This document shows positions 10,000-20,152 of a stretch of 64,000 bases of DNA, piece by piece; position 1 is the first letter of the stretch; the number at the start of each line of letters is the position of its first letter. Position numbers and translations under genes: made by a program. Below the pieces are notes generated by a model. The model saw nothing but the letters and a program-made list of their open reading frames with translations. It was not told the DNA's origin and did no database searches. Source of the stretch: Picocystis sp. L7 (Eukaryota; Chlorophyta; Picocystophyceae; Picocystales; Picocystaceae); the NCBI GenBank assembly GCA_020975725.1, contig QXJR01000029.1:310001-374000 (forward strand), written 5' to 3'.

Positions 10000-12898
10000 A
10001 TGAGTTGTAAAATCTCCCATGGCACCTCATCATCGCATCCACCAAGTGTTGCCACTACGTTGCCTATTGTTGAGCAAGCTTGCCACTGATGGGCTCGTTT
10101 AGATGAATAGCACGTTGCTATCAACAATCTTAAGCAATGTTATAGGATGTTAATTCACTAGACTTAATGTGTTGGGTGAGTAGCAAAAGCTTTTTGAAAA
10201 CCATGTTTCACAAGGTTGCGGAGCGTCGAGGTAGCTTCCTCTTTTTTCGTACCTCACTACTTTCATTCATTTATCTCTGGTATTATTCGCCATATCTGGC
10301 TTCTGGTTGGGGCGTAACCTTGCCGAACGTGCCTCCCTAACCCTCATGTACCTTCTCTGAAGTGTGTGTGGTTGTTGTCATACACAATTGCTCATGAGAT
10401 GTGTTGGTCCATGCTAGTACTACCATTTTTAAATGCGATGCAAGGTCCACTTGGCTATCACGCGTACTTATGAAGCGATCATGTGCTCGATTTGGAACGA
10501 GTACAAAGATGTGCACGTAAATCTCTAGTAGTCCTTGACGTGGCAACAGACTCGAAGGGTATAACAAGCCACATTGCTTTAGCATTGACAATGAATGGCT
10601 TTTCAGGTGATCTCTCGGCTTTGAAGACATGCAACGGTAGAAAGGTAGGAGCGCTTATTGATGGGCAAGAATTTAAGTAGTCTTTCAACGGACATGCAAG
10701 TACATGCACACATTCCGCATGGGGCCACCGTAGGTACGGCCTACTATATGAGTCATTGGCCCGATACAAATGTAGGAACTATTGTGTTGCATATTAGTTT
10801 CATTCGTTCAATGATATTTGGCCGAGTATCACTTGATGAATTTAAACTCAGGCATTTTTCTATATCCATTGCCTTTTGTCTAGACGGCAAGCCAATGATA
10901 AAGCGATTCTCTATCACCTATCCCAAGCTCAAATCTTTGAGCAATCCTAGCGGTCACTCGCTATCCGAGTTTACATTGGATTAGGGAACCAACTACATGA
11001 TTGCGTCTCTTCATCGAAGCCTTCGTGGTTGCCGAAGAAGTAATCAAATTGGTCGAAACTCCCACTGCAATCTTGTGCCTTTTACTTCCCGGGAGACAAA
11101 TTGTGGATGCTTGGTGGGGGCCAACAACGCGTCGAATAGTAACCAAAGTGTGCAAGGGCTTCCTACGAAAAAAAGAATGAAGCATGGCACCTCAAATGTG
11201 CATAGGAATGATTGTAACGCGCATCCTAGTCGGAAAGAAGGGTCCATGCCATAGATAAGGATATTGTTATATGTACGGCTAACACGATGGCCAAAAGGCT
11301 ATGCTTCCATACATCAGCGGGTGCATGGAATAGAGTTCAAGTGCGACGCATAGTACAAAAAATTTCGGAATGAATTTGGACAACGATGAAATGAGTATTG
11401 CATGAAGAACACATACAAATAAAAATGCAATTGACTCCTTGGCCTACGTGGACAAGCGCATGCAGGCTCACCAAAAAGTGCCGGGCATCCTTCTCCAACT
11501 TTTTCCAGCGGGCAATGGAGGGATGCATGTGCACGTATCCGTAGTTTGCGAGGACGTTCGAATCCTCGTAGAACGCCATTCATCGACTGGCGTTCCACGT
11601 GTCACGTTTTACCTGTTTGATCGAGAGAGCTTAACTTGAAACTCGGTTCCCCGTCCGTGATGCGACGTTGTTGTCCGCATCAACGGTGGGGTCCGTCGGT
11701 GTTCCCCTTCTTGCTGGTGAGGTAGATGAACGTTGTCCCTTTGTATCTCTCAAACCGCGGTTTGGATTGACACGTACAACCTGTCATTCAGTAGAACTTA
11801 CAGTGTAATATCGTACTATGTTACTTGTACGCTTCAAAACGCTTTTGGTGAGATTTTACATGCCATAAGCAACTGTCACTTCAAAGAAGGTACCTCATAC
11901 CGTTCGATAGACACGCTTTGCCAAGTAGCTCCCCAACCACGAAATCTACCACAGCGATCAAGACGTTCAAAGAAAGAACGGAAGTTGAAAATATGGCGTG
12001 AAACAAAAAGTACAGCAAGATGCGTTGTTCATTCCGAACACGCAATTTGCCAATTGGCGTCTCAAGCACGCAAGGAAAAGCATGGTTTGTGAACGTCACG
12101 TCCCCCACCGAGGCCGAACAAAGCATGGGTCACGAGGCTACTGGTGAGGAAAGACCGTCCCAGTGAAAGAGCGTTCAAGACGATGGAGACTCATGCCAAA
12201 CTCACGGGCAAGACATGACTTAGTGGCACTGGAGCACTTGGGACTCCTCCGCCCACAAAACTGCCACAAGGGTCCCCCGACCCTTGTGGGTCCTTAGCCT
12301 TGAGTCGGACAGGATGAGACTCGTTTGGTGTCATTCGACCCATATACCTTGCCCGATCGAGTGAATCATAAACTTGGTACGAATAGAAGAAAATGTGATA
12401 GTGGCACATCAAGGGTCGATGCTTGCCACAGTTGCTTATACACATTGGGACTACCAAACCCCAGTGCAGCTTCGACTCACGGCCAATAGTCAAGCATAAA
12501 GCTCGTGGCTTAGTGCATGGTACAAAATTAGCTCCAAGGTACGAATCTTTTAGAGAAAGTCATTCTTCATGAGACGTAGGAGGTTGCCATCGATTGGCTC
12601 CACATCGTTGCAAGCAATTTCATCCACTCTGATAGAGTGGTAGAAAAAGGGATCGAATCTATAAGTCGAGGACTTCAAAAGCCATTTCTTTTTGTGTCTT
12701 TTGAATAGCCTTTATTGGCATTCTATTGTGCAATGTAAGCTTGGAGATTGTTGTAGAAATCGCGCGAAATGCATGTGTAAACTGTGTTGAAGGATTGGGA
12801 TTGAATGTGGACCGCGTCGAAGGGTCAATAGGATATCAACATGCTCTTGCTTCAATGCACCACTACATGTGTAAGGAGATCGTGAAAATCCATCCTCG
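10000..12898. other. Transposon interior, ~2.9 kb without a recognised gene
   Basis: Composition is AT-richer than the host genes. Short frames (for example 10483-10680, 10658-10984 and 11733-12092 on the plus strand) follow each other but none is recognisable. They could be decayed or intron-split parts of a transposon gene ending in the ORF at 12899-13819. Nothing more can be supported. Confidence 0.4.
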
Positions 12899-13819
12899 AT
12901 GGATGGTACGACGAGGGAGAGGTGTTTGTCACCGCAAGGGGTCTTCCAACTAAAAAGTATGCATAGAAAGGGCCAGACTTCCTTCTATTGCCCATCTATC
13001 TTCTCCGTGATTAGACGAAACAGATCTCGATTGGCCCCCTACGAGGTAAAAGGCTTCTTCGGTTTCGTGGTGCGGTCATCGGACTTCGACGGCATTGCAA
13101 GCAACTCCAGCGTTCGAAAAGCATCAGCGCTTTACTTGAGAACAGTGCAGACGAGAAGGAGTATGGAAGGCTACGTTGAGCCGGTGCACAACACATCGTT
13201 GGGCCTCCCATTGAGGGCCACCACCTTCTCTCACTTGGTCAATGCTTTGAAGTATCTTGAAAAGGCAAAGAAGAAAGAAGAAAGGTTACATTATGTTTTG
13301 TTGCTTTGCAAGGACAATCATTCTTCTACAGTTCACTCTGAAAGCCTAGAGCATTTGCCGATCTTAGGGTATTGGATGAGAGAAGCACCGGACATGATCC
13401 GCACACACCTCGCCATGCAAGTCGAGATCGATGCTAGGCGGTCTCGAAATGGCACACAGAGGACCCTCAGCTTACAGCAGAATTGTGTTGCTATTAGATA
13501 TGTGCAAAAAGCAATTGTATCGAACATTCCGAGAAAATCAAAGGCACTGCCCCTTGAGCACGGCGGGACTCGTCCAACCTTACTCTCCGCACGCCAACGG
13601 GATTTGTTGAGCAAGGAAGCACCATGGTGGCCATATGAAAAAGTTGGGTGGTACTCCTTCACCAAGCCAAATGCAAATATGCAAAGGGAGGCTGCTGAGG
13701 TCTTGAGGCTGTGCATGGCCAACATGAACGAGGCACACTACCAATTCGCTCTTGCACTTTCCGTGGGAGAAGGAAATGACCATGTGTCACTTTTTATGCA
13801 AGAGCATTGGAGGAAGTAA
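12899..13819 (+). CDS. Second ORF of the KDZ element, unknown function
   Basis: A 306-residue frame starting at ATG 12899 and ending about 70 bp before the right TIR. It is basic and rich in helix-forming residues (for example NALKYLEKAKKKEERLHYVL near residue 120), with no transmembrane segment and no motif I recognise. Its place as the last gene before the TIR mirrors the transposase at the other end. That suggests an element-encoded accessory protein, or the last exon of a longer one, since frames in the preceding 200 bp (12726-12953) also look partly coding. Host origin is less likely, given the base composition and position inside the TIRs. Confidence 0.5.
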   Translation: MDGTTRERCLSPQGVFQLKSMHRKGQTSFYCPSIFSVIRRNRSRLAPYEVKGFFGFVVRSSDFDGIASNSSVRKASALYLRTVQTRRSMEGYVEPVHNTSLGLPLRATTFSHLVNALKYLEKAKKKEERLHYVLLLCKDNHSSTVHSESLEHLPILGYWMREAPDMIRTHLAMQVEIDARRSRNGTQRTLSLQQNCVAIRYVQKAIVSNIPRKSKALPLEHGGTRPTLLSARQRDLLSKEAPWWPYEKVGWYSFTKPNANMQREAAEVLRLCMANMNEAHYQFALALSVGEGNDHVSLFMQEHWRK

Positions 13820-13890
13820 CATACCTCCTGGTAACACATGGTCATATCCTCCTCAAGCTTTGTCACCGGCAGTGTAGATTTAAGTGGAAG

Positions 13891-14490
13891 ATGCATCATG
13901 TAACCTGCCAGTTTTTTTTTTCATCTGCAGTCCCAGGATGGGCTCTCCCCTCCCATCCTTCCATCACGTCAACACGTTTCGCGCGAGTCCCCCCTAGTCT
14001 ACGTGACCATTCTTCCTGATACTTTTGCGTGTCAGGAAGACTGGTGACGCACCCTTGTTTGCTTCGCCAGCCCCTCGTCCTCCTCGCAGTGTCGTCCAGG
14101 CAAGATTCGACCACGTCGCGGCGTCGCGGCTCCCGTCCTCTTTTCCTCTCCACTTTTCTCCTTCCATTCCCTTCGCATCTGTTTCCACGCTTCGGATGTC
14201 GCGTTTCGACCTTCCTTGGCTCCGTCCCTGGTGCGCATGGACACGCGCTGCCACCGACGTTCGTCCTGCACGTCGTCCAGTCGCCTGGATGTCCCGGCTG
14301 TACGATTGTGTGGGTTTGAGAGAGAGGAGAGACAGGGAGAGAAAGAGGGGGCCCATTTGCCCATCCGAAACGGGACCGGGGAGCAACGGGATCGATGTCC
14401 CATTTACCCCTATCTGGGGAATGGTTCGCCCTACGATCCCTCAGGCCAAGATGCTTCCAAACAGCACGAAAAAATGGACCAAGCCTTACT
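13891..14490 (-). repeat. Right terminal inverted repeat of the KDZ element
   Basis: Reverse complement of 3908-4508, about 600 bp and nearly identical. The inner end begins ATGCATCATGTAACCTGCC and the outer end finishes GGACCAAGCCTTACT. Confidence 0.9.
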
Positions 14491-14499
14491 CCCCGGGTG
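14491..14499. repeat. Right copy of candidate target-site duplication
   Basis: ccccgggtg, identical to 3899-3907 on the other side of the element. Confidence 0.55.
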
Positions 14500-14852
14500 G
14501 ATGAGGAAAAGACCGTTCATGGACCGTGGAATGGACGGTCTTTGGACGGTCCTGGAGCGGGCGGGTTGGGGTGTCCCACGTGCACGTCCCCCCCCCCCCG
14601 CCCATCGAATCGGAGGACTCCCGTTGGGAAAGGAAGCGACCGCCGGTTTCGAACCCGAGGGAGGACGGGTTCAGACCCGCGCATGAAACCCGACCCCATC
14701 CACGTCTCGTCCGCATCGATCCCCTCCCTCTGGCGATCCAGGGTCGATCGAGGTGAATACGGTCGTGAACTTCCGGGGAGGGGAACGAAGGATCCACCCC
14801 GGTGGGGTTTCCCGCCAAACGGTGCAGGAAGTGCGCGTCGGGAAACCGCGCC

Positions 14853-16376
14853 ATGGCGTACGCCGTGGACGCGAACCTGCGCCGAAGGAAACCCGGCCTG
14901 GAACGCGAAGGAAGGACGGAAAAACAAGAGGGAGAAGGATGGGATGCGGGAACCAAGAGGGCCAGGAACGATGGGTTCGGACTGCCCAGAGCACCCAAGC
15001 TGTCCAACCCAAACGCAAAGCAAGTGGAAACGCCAATGCCATCGCCGAAGAAACTCGCGGCGGATAAAGTGGAAGCTGAACACGTGGACCAAGCCGTCTT
15101 TCTCCTGAAAGAAAGAATGCTGGCAGGCAAGGTGGAGGAGACCGGAGCTGTCCTGGGCTCCGCTACCCTGCAGTCCCTACGAAAGAAGCTGCAAGACTTG
15201 CTCATGAGCACGATTGAAACAGGACACAACAACTCCATCCTTCTTCTGGGGCCGAGAGGAACGGGAAAAACTCTGGTCCTGGAAAAGGTGCTGGAGGGAT
15301 TGGAAAAGGGACATGAGAAAGACTGTGAGTCTCCAGTAGCCGTTGTCCGGATCAATGGGATGGTGCACAGCGAGGAACGAGTTGCACTGCGCGAGATCGC
15401 AAGACAGCTCTGCGAGCGGCACAAAATGCCATTCTCGAAAGGATCTTCCTTCGACGACAATCTCGCGTTTTTGTATGATATCATGAGGGAGCTAAAGGGA
15501 CATCGTGCTTGCGTATTCGTCCTGGACGAGTTTGATGCTTTCGCAACCAAATCGAAGCAAACCCTGCTGTACAACTTACTGGATGCCATGCAAACCTCCA
15601 GTGTCCAGGCTGCACTGGTTGGAGTCAGTACAAGGCACGATTGCCTGGAACTCCTGGAAAAGAGGGTGAGGTCCCGCTTCTCTCACCGGAAGCTGCTCTT
15701 CTCCTCCCCCCCGCCCGCTGACCCTGCAGGGATGGTTGTTCAGCTGCTGAAACTGCCAACAGATGGAAGTTTTGTTCACGTCAGCTATGCCCAACGCTTC
15801 AATCGGGCACTGACGCAAGCGTCAACATCACCAATGGTCCGTAAGATGCTGGACCGTCTCTTTGACTGCAACTGCAGCCCCAGGCACGCAAGCACCATTG
15901 CTGTGCAGGTCCTCTCCAGAATGAGCAGGAAAGACGGCACAATCACTGATAAGGATTTCTTGGCAGTTGGGGAGAGCTTGTTAGTTGAAACCCATGTGGC
16001 AGTGATCAAGGGACTTTCCGTGCTGGAGCTTTACATCTTGGTCTCCATGTGCCGGCTAGAACAAAAAGAGCGGGAATCGTCCAATTTTGAGGAAATATTC
16101 TCCCAATACGAAGAGGGCCAAATCACCAACACTGCTGGATCAAGCGATCGTTTCAGCAGGGTCGCTGCTTACAGGGCTTTCGAGAACCTTCTGGCTTTGG
16201 AACTCATCGCTTTCGCGGATGGAACCCGTGTAGCTTTGAAGCGGTATAGGCCAGCCATGCTGCTGGTTGGGCAGCAGGACTTGCACGCGGGACTTCAAGC
16301 ACACCCGAAGGCGACGCCTTTCCTCAAGCGCTGGTTGAGCCATGAGCACGTAGGCAATAAAGCCGGCCATTTTTGA
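14853..16376 (+). CDS. ORC4: Origin recognition complex subunit 4
   Basis: A 507-residue AAA+ protein. The Walker A loop GPRGTGKT is near residue 130 and the Walker B/sensor segment VFVLDEFDAFA near residue 215. Next come sensor-like VGVSTRHDCLELLEKRVRSRF and a winged-helix C-terminal region (VAVIKGLSVLELYILVSMCRLE). The order and length fit ORC4, which joins ORC1-6 at replication origins. The N-terminal ~65 residues are basic and low in complexity. ATG 14853 has a good context (gccATGG); the frame is open upstream only from a GTG. The gene lies about 350 bp from the right end of the KDZ transposon. A polyadenylation-like AATAAA lies at the 3' end, overlapping the last codons. Confidence 0.93.
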   Translation: MAYAVDANLRRRKPGLEREGRTEKQEGEGWDAGTKRARNDGFGLPRAPKLSNPNAKQVETPMPSPKKLAADKVEAEHVDQAVFLLKERMLAGKVEETGAVLGSATLQSLRKKLQDLLMSTIETGHNNSILLLGPRGTGKTLVLEKVLEGLEKGHEKDCESPVAVVRINGMVHSEERVALREIARQLCERHKMPFSKGSSFDDNLAFLYDIMRELKGHRACVFVLDEFDAFATKSKQTLLYNLLDAMQTSSVQAALVGVSTRHDCLELLEKRVRSRFSHRKLLFSSPPPADPAGMVVQLLKLPTDGSFVHVSYAQRFNRALTQASTSPMVRKMLDRLFDCNCSPRHASTIAVQVLSRMSRKDGTITDKDFLAVGESLLVETHVAVIKGLSVLELYILVSMCRLEQKERESSNFEEIFSQYEEGQITNTAGSSDRFSRVAAYRAFENLLALELIAFADGTRVALKRYRPAMLLVGQQDLHAGLQAHPKATPFLKRWLSHEHVGNKAGHF

Positions 16377-16966
16377 CGTTCCAACGAAACGCTGAATAAA
16401 CTTGATGGTGCCCTACTGATCATCGCCCAGTCTTGCAAATTGTAAATGCTCGGGTAGCTTCCCTTAAACGGTCTCGAATATGCCGGCGATCGTTGTCTAT
16501 CACTTGTTTACCAATCTTCTGTGCTCGAATCCCTTCTCCTGCTGCGCGTGCTGCGCTTGGATCCTGTACGAGGCCCCAACTCCCAGAACCGAACCATTAG
16601 TCCCGGTCGTTTCTCCGATTGGACCGGGATATCGTCGGTTCAATTCCTTTCGTCGATCGACGTTAAAGGGGTTCATGCGATTGATCGGACACGCCCCGGT
16701 TCGCTTGAGTCCGTGCTTTCCGCTCGCTGGGCTCGTTTTATTGGGAAAAGGACCGCATGCATGAGTCCTATCAACTCGGGGACGTCGGTGGTGGCGGTTC
16801 GGAACTGTCACTTCGGCCGAGCGCGAGCGACATAGGCACGTGTTGGAACGCGGTGCTTGATCGAACCAAGGCATCATCTTCGCCAACGCATTGATTCTTC
16901 TGTGCACGACGTACGACTTTGTTCGCGGCTCTCGACCCCTGCTCGCTGAAAGAAGCGCGAGAAAAA
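16377..16966. other. Intergenic, 590 bp
   Basis: No recognisable gene. It separates ORC4 from the acidic-protein gene and contains opposing short frames without family resemblance. It probably holds the ORC4 3' UTR and the promoter of the next gene. Confidence 0.4.
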
Positions 16967-17596
16967 ATGGCCATCACCAAGTCCCAGGCCACGGGAATTG
17001 CACCAGATCTGGCAAAGGTAATGCCTCTCCAAGACCAATCGAACCTACCGCAGGAGGAACAAACAAACGCCAAGAAAGTTCAACCATCCAAGGAAACTGT
17101 AAAGGACGAGGAAAACCCCACACCAGGGGAAGAACCTGCATTGAGAGAAGAAGATACCGATCCAGCTAAAACGAGCGCTCCTGATGCAGACGCTCATAAA
17201 ATGGAACAAAAAGAAGAGCAGAACGCAGAAACAAATCTGGTGAAAGGCCAGGAGCAGCAACCTCATGTGGATGAACCGCCAGTACAAGCCGAAGAGAATG
17301 CAGACCCTTCGCTTTCAACCCAAGAGGGCCAGCCAGCACCTTTGGATGGGAAAACATCTGATGCGCAGCCAGATGAATCCAACAAAAGTGACAGATCACA
17401 GCTACCTAAAGCTACAAATCAGCGTGATGAGGAAAAGAACAACAGCATTGATCCATCCATTCAAGGCTCAGCAGAACAACCGCTTGAAAAACAAGTGGAT
17501 GCTGTCCAAGAAAGCGACGGTAACAAACTTGCGAAGGACCCCAAAACAGAGTTGGAGGACCAACCTGCCCTCAAGAAGCACAAAGAAAGTCCGTAA
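16967..17596 (+). CDS. Acidic, disordered hypothetical protein
   Basis: A 209-residue product rich in E, D, Q, K, P and N, without hydrophobic segments, predicted disordered throughout. I do not recognise it. The start at ATG 16967 (MAITKSQATG, preceded by an A-run) is preferred over an open frame beginning 48 bp earlier. It ends in a basic KKHKE patch. It converges with EMC1, with about 120 bp between the stops. Such proteins may be chromatin or chaperone tails, but nothing here shows a function. Confidence 0.55.
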   Translation: MAITKSQATGIAPDLAKVMPLQDQSNLPQEEQTNAKKVQPSKETVKDEENPTPGEEPALREEDTDPAKTSAPDADAHKMEQKEEQNAETNLVKGQEQQPHVDEPPVQAEENADPSLSTQEGQPAPLDGKTSDAQPDESNKSDRSQLPKATNQRDEEKNNSIDPSIQGSAEQPLEKQVDAVQESDGNKLAKDPKTELEDQPALKKHKESP

Positions 17597-17719
17597 GCAT
17601 GCTGCACGGTACAATCCAATCTTTGTGCTAGATATCCAGTAACAATACTATTGACTTTTGTACATGGACACTGTTTGCCGATTTCATCCATCAGGACAGT
17701 CGAACACCACGACCATTCC

Positions 17720-20152
17720 CTAAGCCCATTTGGCCGCCAAATCTTGACCCTTAAGAACATTTCCCAAGAAAGCTGTTGCTCCTATAAGTCCAAGCACCGT
17801 AAAAATAAGGAATACGTGCGAAAAGTTCTCCCCCAATCGATCAAACGTGTTAGAGGGAGTAAGCCTACCAAAGAATAAATCTGTCCCATGAGCAAAGAAG
17901 AGAGATGTTGACTCCAAGAAGGTTGGGGAGACCACCACATCCTCCAAGTCAGAGACAACATGCGAGTGAGTGACAAATTTTTGTGTCACAAATGGCAGCA
18001 CGGCGCTGTACTGCATCAACATCTCCTCTTTCTCTTCAGCGCTGGGTTTTCCCTCTGGTCTCCGTGGATCTAAAAGTTTTTTGGGCATGGCCAGTATTTG
18101 ATCAGAATGGGTGAGCAAGAGCAAGTCTTTGGAGGCAATGCCGCGACGCGACAAAGTTGCTCCTAGCTTCTTCACACCTACAGGGGAGAAAAAACTCTTC
18201 CCCATGACTCTAACCTTGGGAAGGTTGAAAGAACTGTAATTCGAGTGGAGCAGATCCCCACCAAGAATCTTCCTTTTCAGCAGTTCCCCTGTGGATAATT
18301 GTTCGTGCCTTGGCCTCTCGTACAGCTCCAGCACACTCAACACATCTTTCCTAGTTGGAGCATCCACATATGAGAACACGATCCAATTCTCGCTCATAAC
18401 CGAAGACACTGGACCCACTGCGTCGTGCAGATGCTCGTGGTGCAAAACAACCCCGCTAACAGCATCGATTACAGAGCACGTGAGCCCTGCGTTTTCTCCC
18501 GGATGAGCATCTCCAGTGGCCAGGAATAAAGTGTTGGGATTGACATACTTGTAGAGAATCCTTCGGTCGCCAAGCACCTTGACCTGCGTGTAGACCTTGT
18601 CTTCAGGTATGCGTGAGGCCACGGAGAGGATCTTCTCACTCTTTGGCACAACATGGCGCCAGAGCTCCAAGGACTGGAATTCGTGTGCAGTCTCGGTTTG
18701 CTGCACACCGTAACCCTGCAGAATATTTTCCTTGCGATCTACCACAGAAAAGTGAACGTCTTGCTCCAGATTGCGCAAGGCCGCCACCGCCTCTCCTGTT
18801 TCCGGGAACAAATGAGCCTTCTTCTGCTCGTCCACAAGCATGAATGTGTATCTGTAAGCCTCGTGGTTGGAAGGCAGCATAAGCACCTGTTCCACAGCAA
18901 ATTTCAGGGACCTCATGAAGACCACCTTGCCCGAGTACGTGTCCAATGCAGCAGCTATGCCTTCGCCCGCATCTCCTGCACCAAAAAGCAGGAATTCTGG
19001 GGGGCTGCCAGTCAGGTGGGGCGTGGTCCAGTGGAACATGTGGTTCCACGTCCCTGATAGGAAGGTAGACCAAAGGATCCGCCCGTCTCCATTGTGAAGC
19101 GCATACACCTTGCCTGGTTCTGTAAGCACCAGAAGGATTTTCCTGAAGCCGTTGTGATCACGGCTGAGCTTGTTTTTGTCGCTGGTGCTTTGTTCCATCC
19201 GTTTCAATTCTTCCAATTCATGTGGCTTCTGCAAGCTGAGCTGCATCTTTGCCTTGAGCAGCTGCATCCGGATCGTTTGCTTCCATCCCATAGCTATCGG
19301 GGTCACAACTCCCACGCTCGCTCCTCCTTCCATGAGGGATTCATTGTCCGGTAGCTCGGCAAAGAGTACGCGCTTGATTGAAGCCAGCGCGTCTTCCCGT
19401 GTCCACTTGACCACGGCCATGGTCTTCCCTTTGGGTATCTCCACCAGGAGCAGGGCATGGTCCTGCATTGACAGCAGCACACGATCTCCATCGGCACAGG
19501 CACAAGCATCGGCACGTACCACTTTTCCGTGGGACAAGCCGCCATTCATCCAAGCCTTTCGGGTCCCTGAATTATCGTTCACGTGCATCCACAGTTTCTC
19601 GTCCATCACTTCGGTTTCGACGGAGACGGCGTCGTCTCCAACGCTCTCGTCGTCCTGTCGTTCGCCATTGGACACGGTGTCCCTCGTCGTGGCCTGTCCA
19701 TCCCGCATGTGTATGCGTCTCTCCTTCTCTCCATGCTCATCGACGACGATGTGTTCGCCTACTTGGACGAGGTTTTTGGCGCCTTCGTTCTCAGGGAAGC
19801 TGCGTTCCCAGATCAACCCTCCTCGTTTCGCGTCCCATGCACGCAGGACGCGTCCTTCGCGATAGGATGCCACGACGATTTCTTCTTCCAATACCCACAG
19901 GTCATCCGCCGGCACGTCTCCCGCTCTTCTCCACACTCTTTCTCCGTCTCTTGGATGCAAGGCGGCCACGGCTCCATTCCCGTCGATCACCATCTGCAGG
20001 TTCTCGCCGCACCTCGGCGTCCCCGCTTTCGTGGGTCCTGGAACGCCCTTTCGCTGCCAGTCCCACCTTCCTACGTCTTCCACGCGCATTCCTCTCGTGA
20101 CGTGCATCAGGATCGCCATCAGGAGGCGCAGAAAGCTCCATCGCATCGCCAT
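17720..20152 (-). CDS. EMC1: ER membrane protein complex subunit 1
   Basis: An 810-residue type I membrane protein. The N-terminus MAMRWSFLRLLMAILMHVTRG is a signal peptide. A PQQ-like beta-propeller follows (AALHPRDGERVWRR, ALHNGDGRILWSTFLSG and similar repeats). Then comes the conserved EMC1 C-terminal domain: GGDLLHSNYSSFNLPKVRV, RRGIASKDLLLLTHSDQI, LDPRRPEGKPSAEEKEEM. A final transmembrane helix (HVFLIFTVLGLIGATAFLGNVL) ends with a short cytosolic tail. EMC inserts tail-anchored and multipass proteins into the ER membrane; EMC1 supplies the large lumenal part. ATG 20152 gives the signal peptide, although the frame is open a further ~650 bp upstream without homology. Single exon. Length is slightly below the animal protein (~990) and similar to the yeast one. 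Confidence 0.93.
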   Translation of the reverse strand: MAMRWSFLRLLMAILMHVTRGMRVEDVGRWDWQRKGVPGPTKAGTPRCGENLQMVIDGNGAVAALHPRDGERVWRRAGDVPADDLWVLEEEIVVASYREGRVLRAWDAKRGGLIWERSFPENEGAKNLVQVGEHIVVDEHGEKERRIHMRDGQATTRDTVSNGERQDDESVGDDAVSVETEVMDEKLWMHVNDNSGTRKAWMNGGLSHGKVVRADACACADGDRVLLSMQDHALLLVEIPKGKTMAVVKWTREDALASIKRVLFAELPDNESLMEGGASVGVVTPIAMGWKQTIRMQLLKAKMQLSLQKPHELEELKRMEQSTSDKNKLSRDHNGFRKILLVLTEPGKVYALHNGDGRILWSTFLSGTWNHMFHWTTPHLTGSPPEFLLFGAGDAGEGIAAALDTYSGKVVFMRSLKFAVEQVLMLPSNHEAYRYTFMLVDEQKKAHLFPETGEAVAALRNLEQDVHFSVVDRKENILQGYGVQQTETAHEFQSLELWRHVVPKSEKILSVASRIPEDKVYTQVKVLGDRRILYKYVNPNTLFLATGDAHPGENAGLTCSVIDAVSGVVLHHEHLHDAVGPVSSVMSENWIVFSYVDAPTRKDVLSVLELYERPRHEQLSTGELLKRKILGGDLLHSNYSSFNLPKVRVMGKSFFSPVGVKKLGATLSRRGIASKDLLLLTHSDQILAMPKKLLDPRRPEGKPSAEEKEEMLMQYSAVLPFVTQKFVTHSHVVSDLEDVVVSPTFLESTSLFFAHGTDLFFGRLTPSNTFDRLGENFSHVFLIFTVLGLIGATAFLGNVLKGQDLAAKWA

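Larger units (their letters stand above)
3908..14490. mobile_element. 10.6-kb DNA transposon with ~600-bp TIRs and a KDZ-type transposase
   Basis: The element is bounded by near-identical inverted repeats (3908-4508 and 13891-14490), with candidate 9-bp duplications just outside. It carries a complete KDZ-superfamily transposase on the minus strand near the left end. A ~1.9-kb foldback lies in the middle and a second ORF on the plus strand near the right end. Between them are AT-richer stretches with no recognised gene. The flanking host genes (PHOX and ORC4) are much more GC-rich. Near-identity of the arms and the open transposase frame suggest recent activity. The exact outer ends are uncertain by about 5 bp: perfect TIR pairing begins at AGGCTTGGTCC (3913), while the TSD argument puts the end at 3908. 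Confidence 0.8.

Noticed and set aside
14486-15589. Long antisense frame over ORC4
   Set aside because: A shadow of a GC-rich gene; ORC4 on the plus strand has complete AAA+ motifs.
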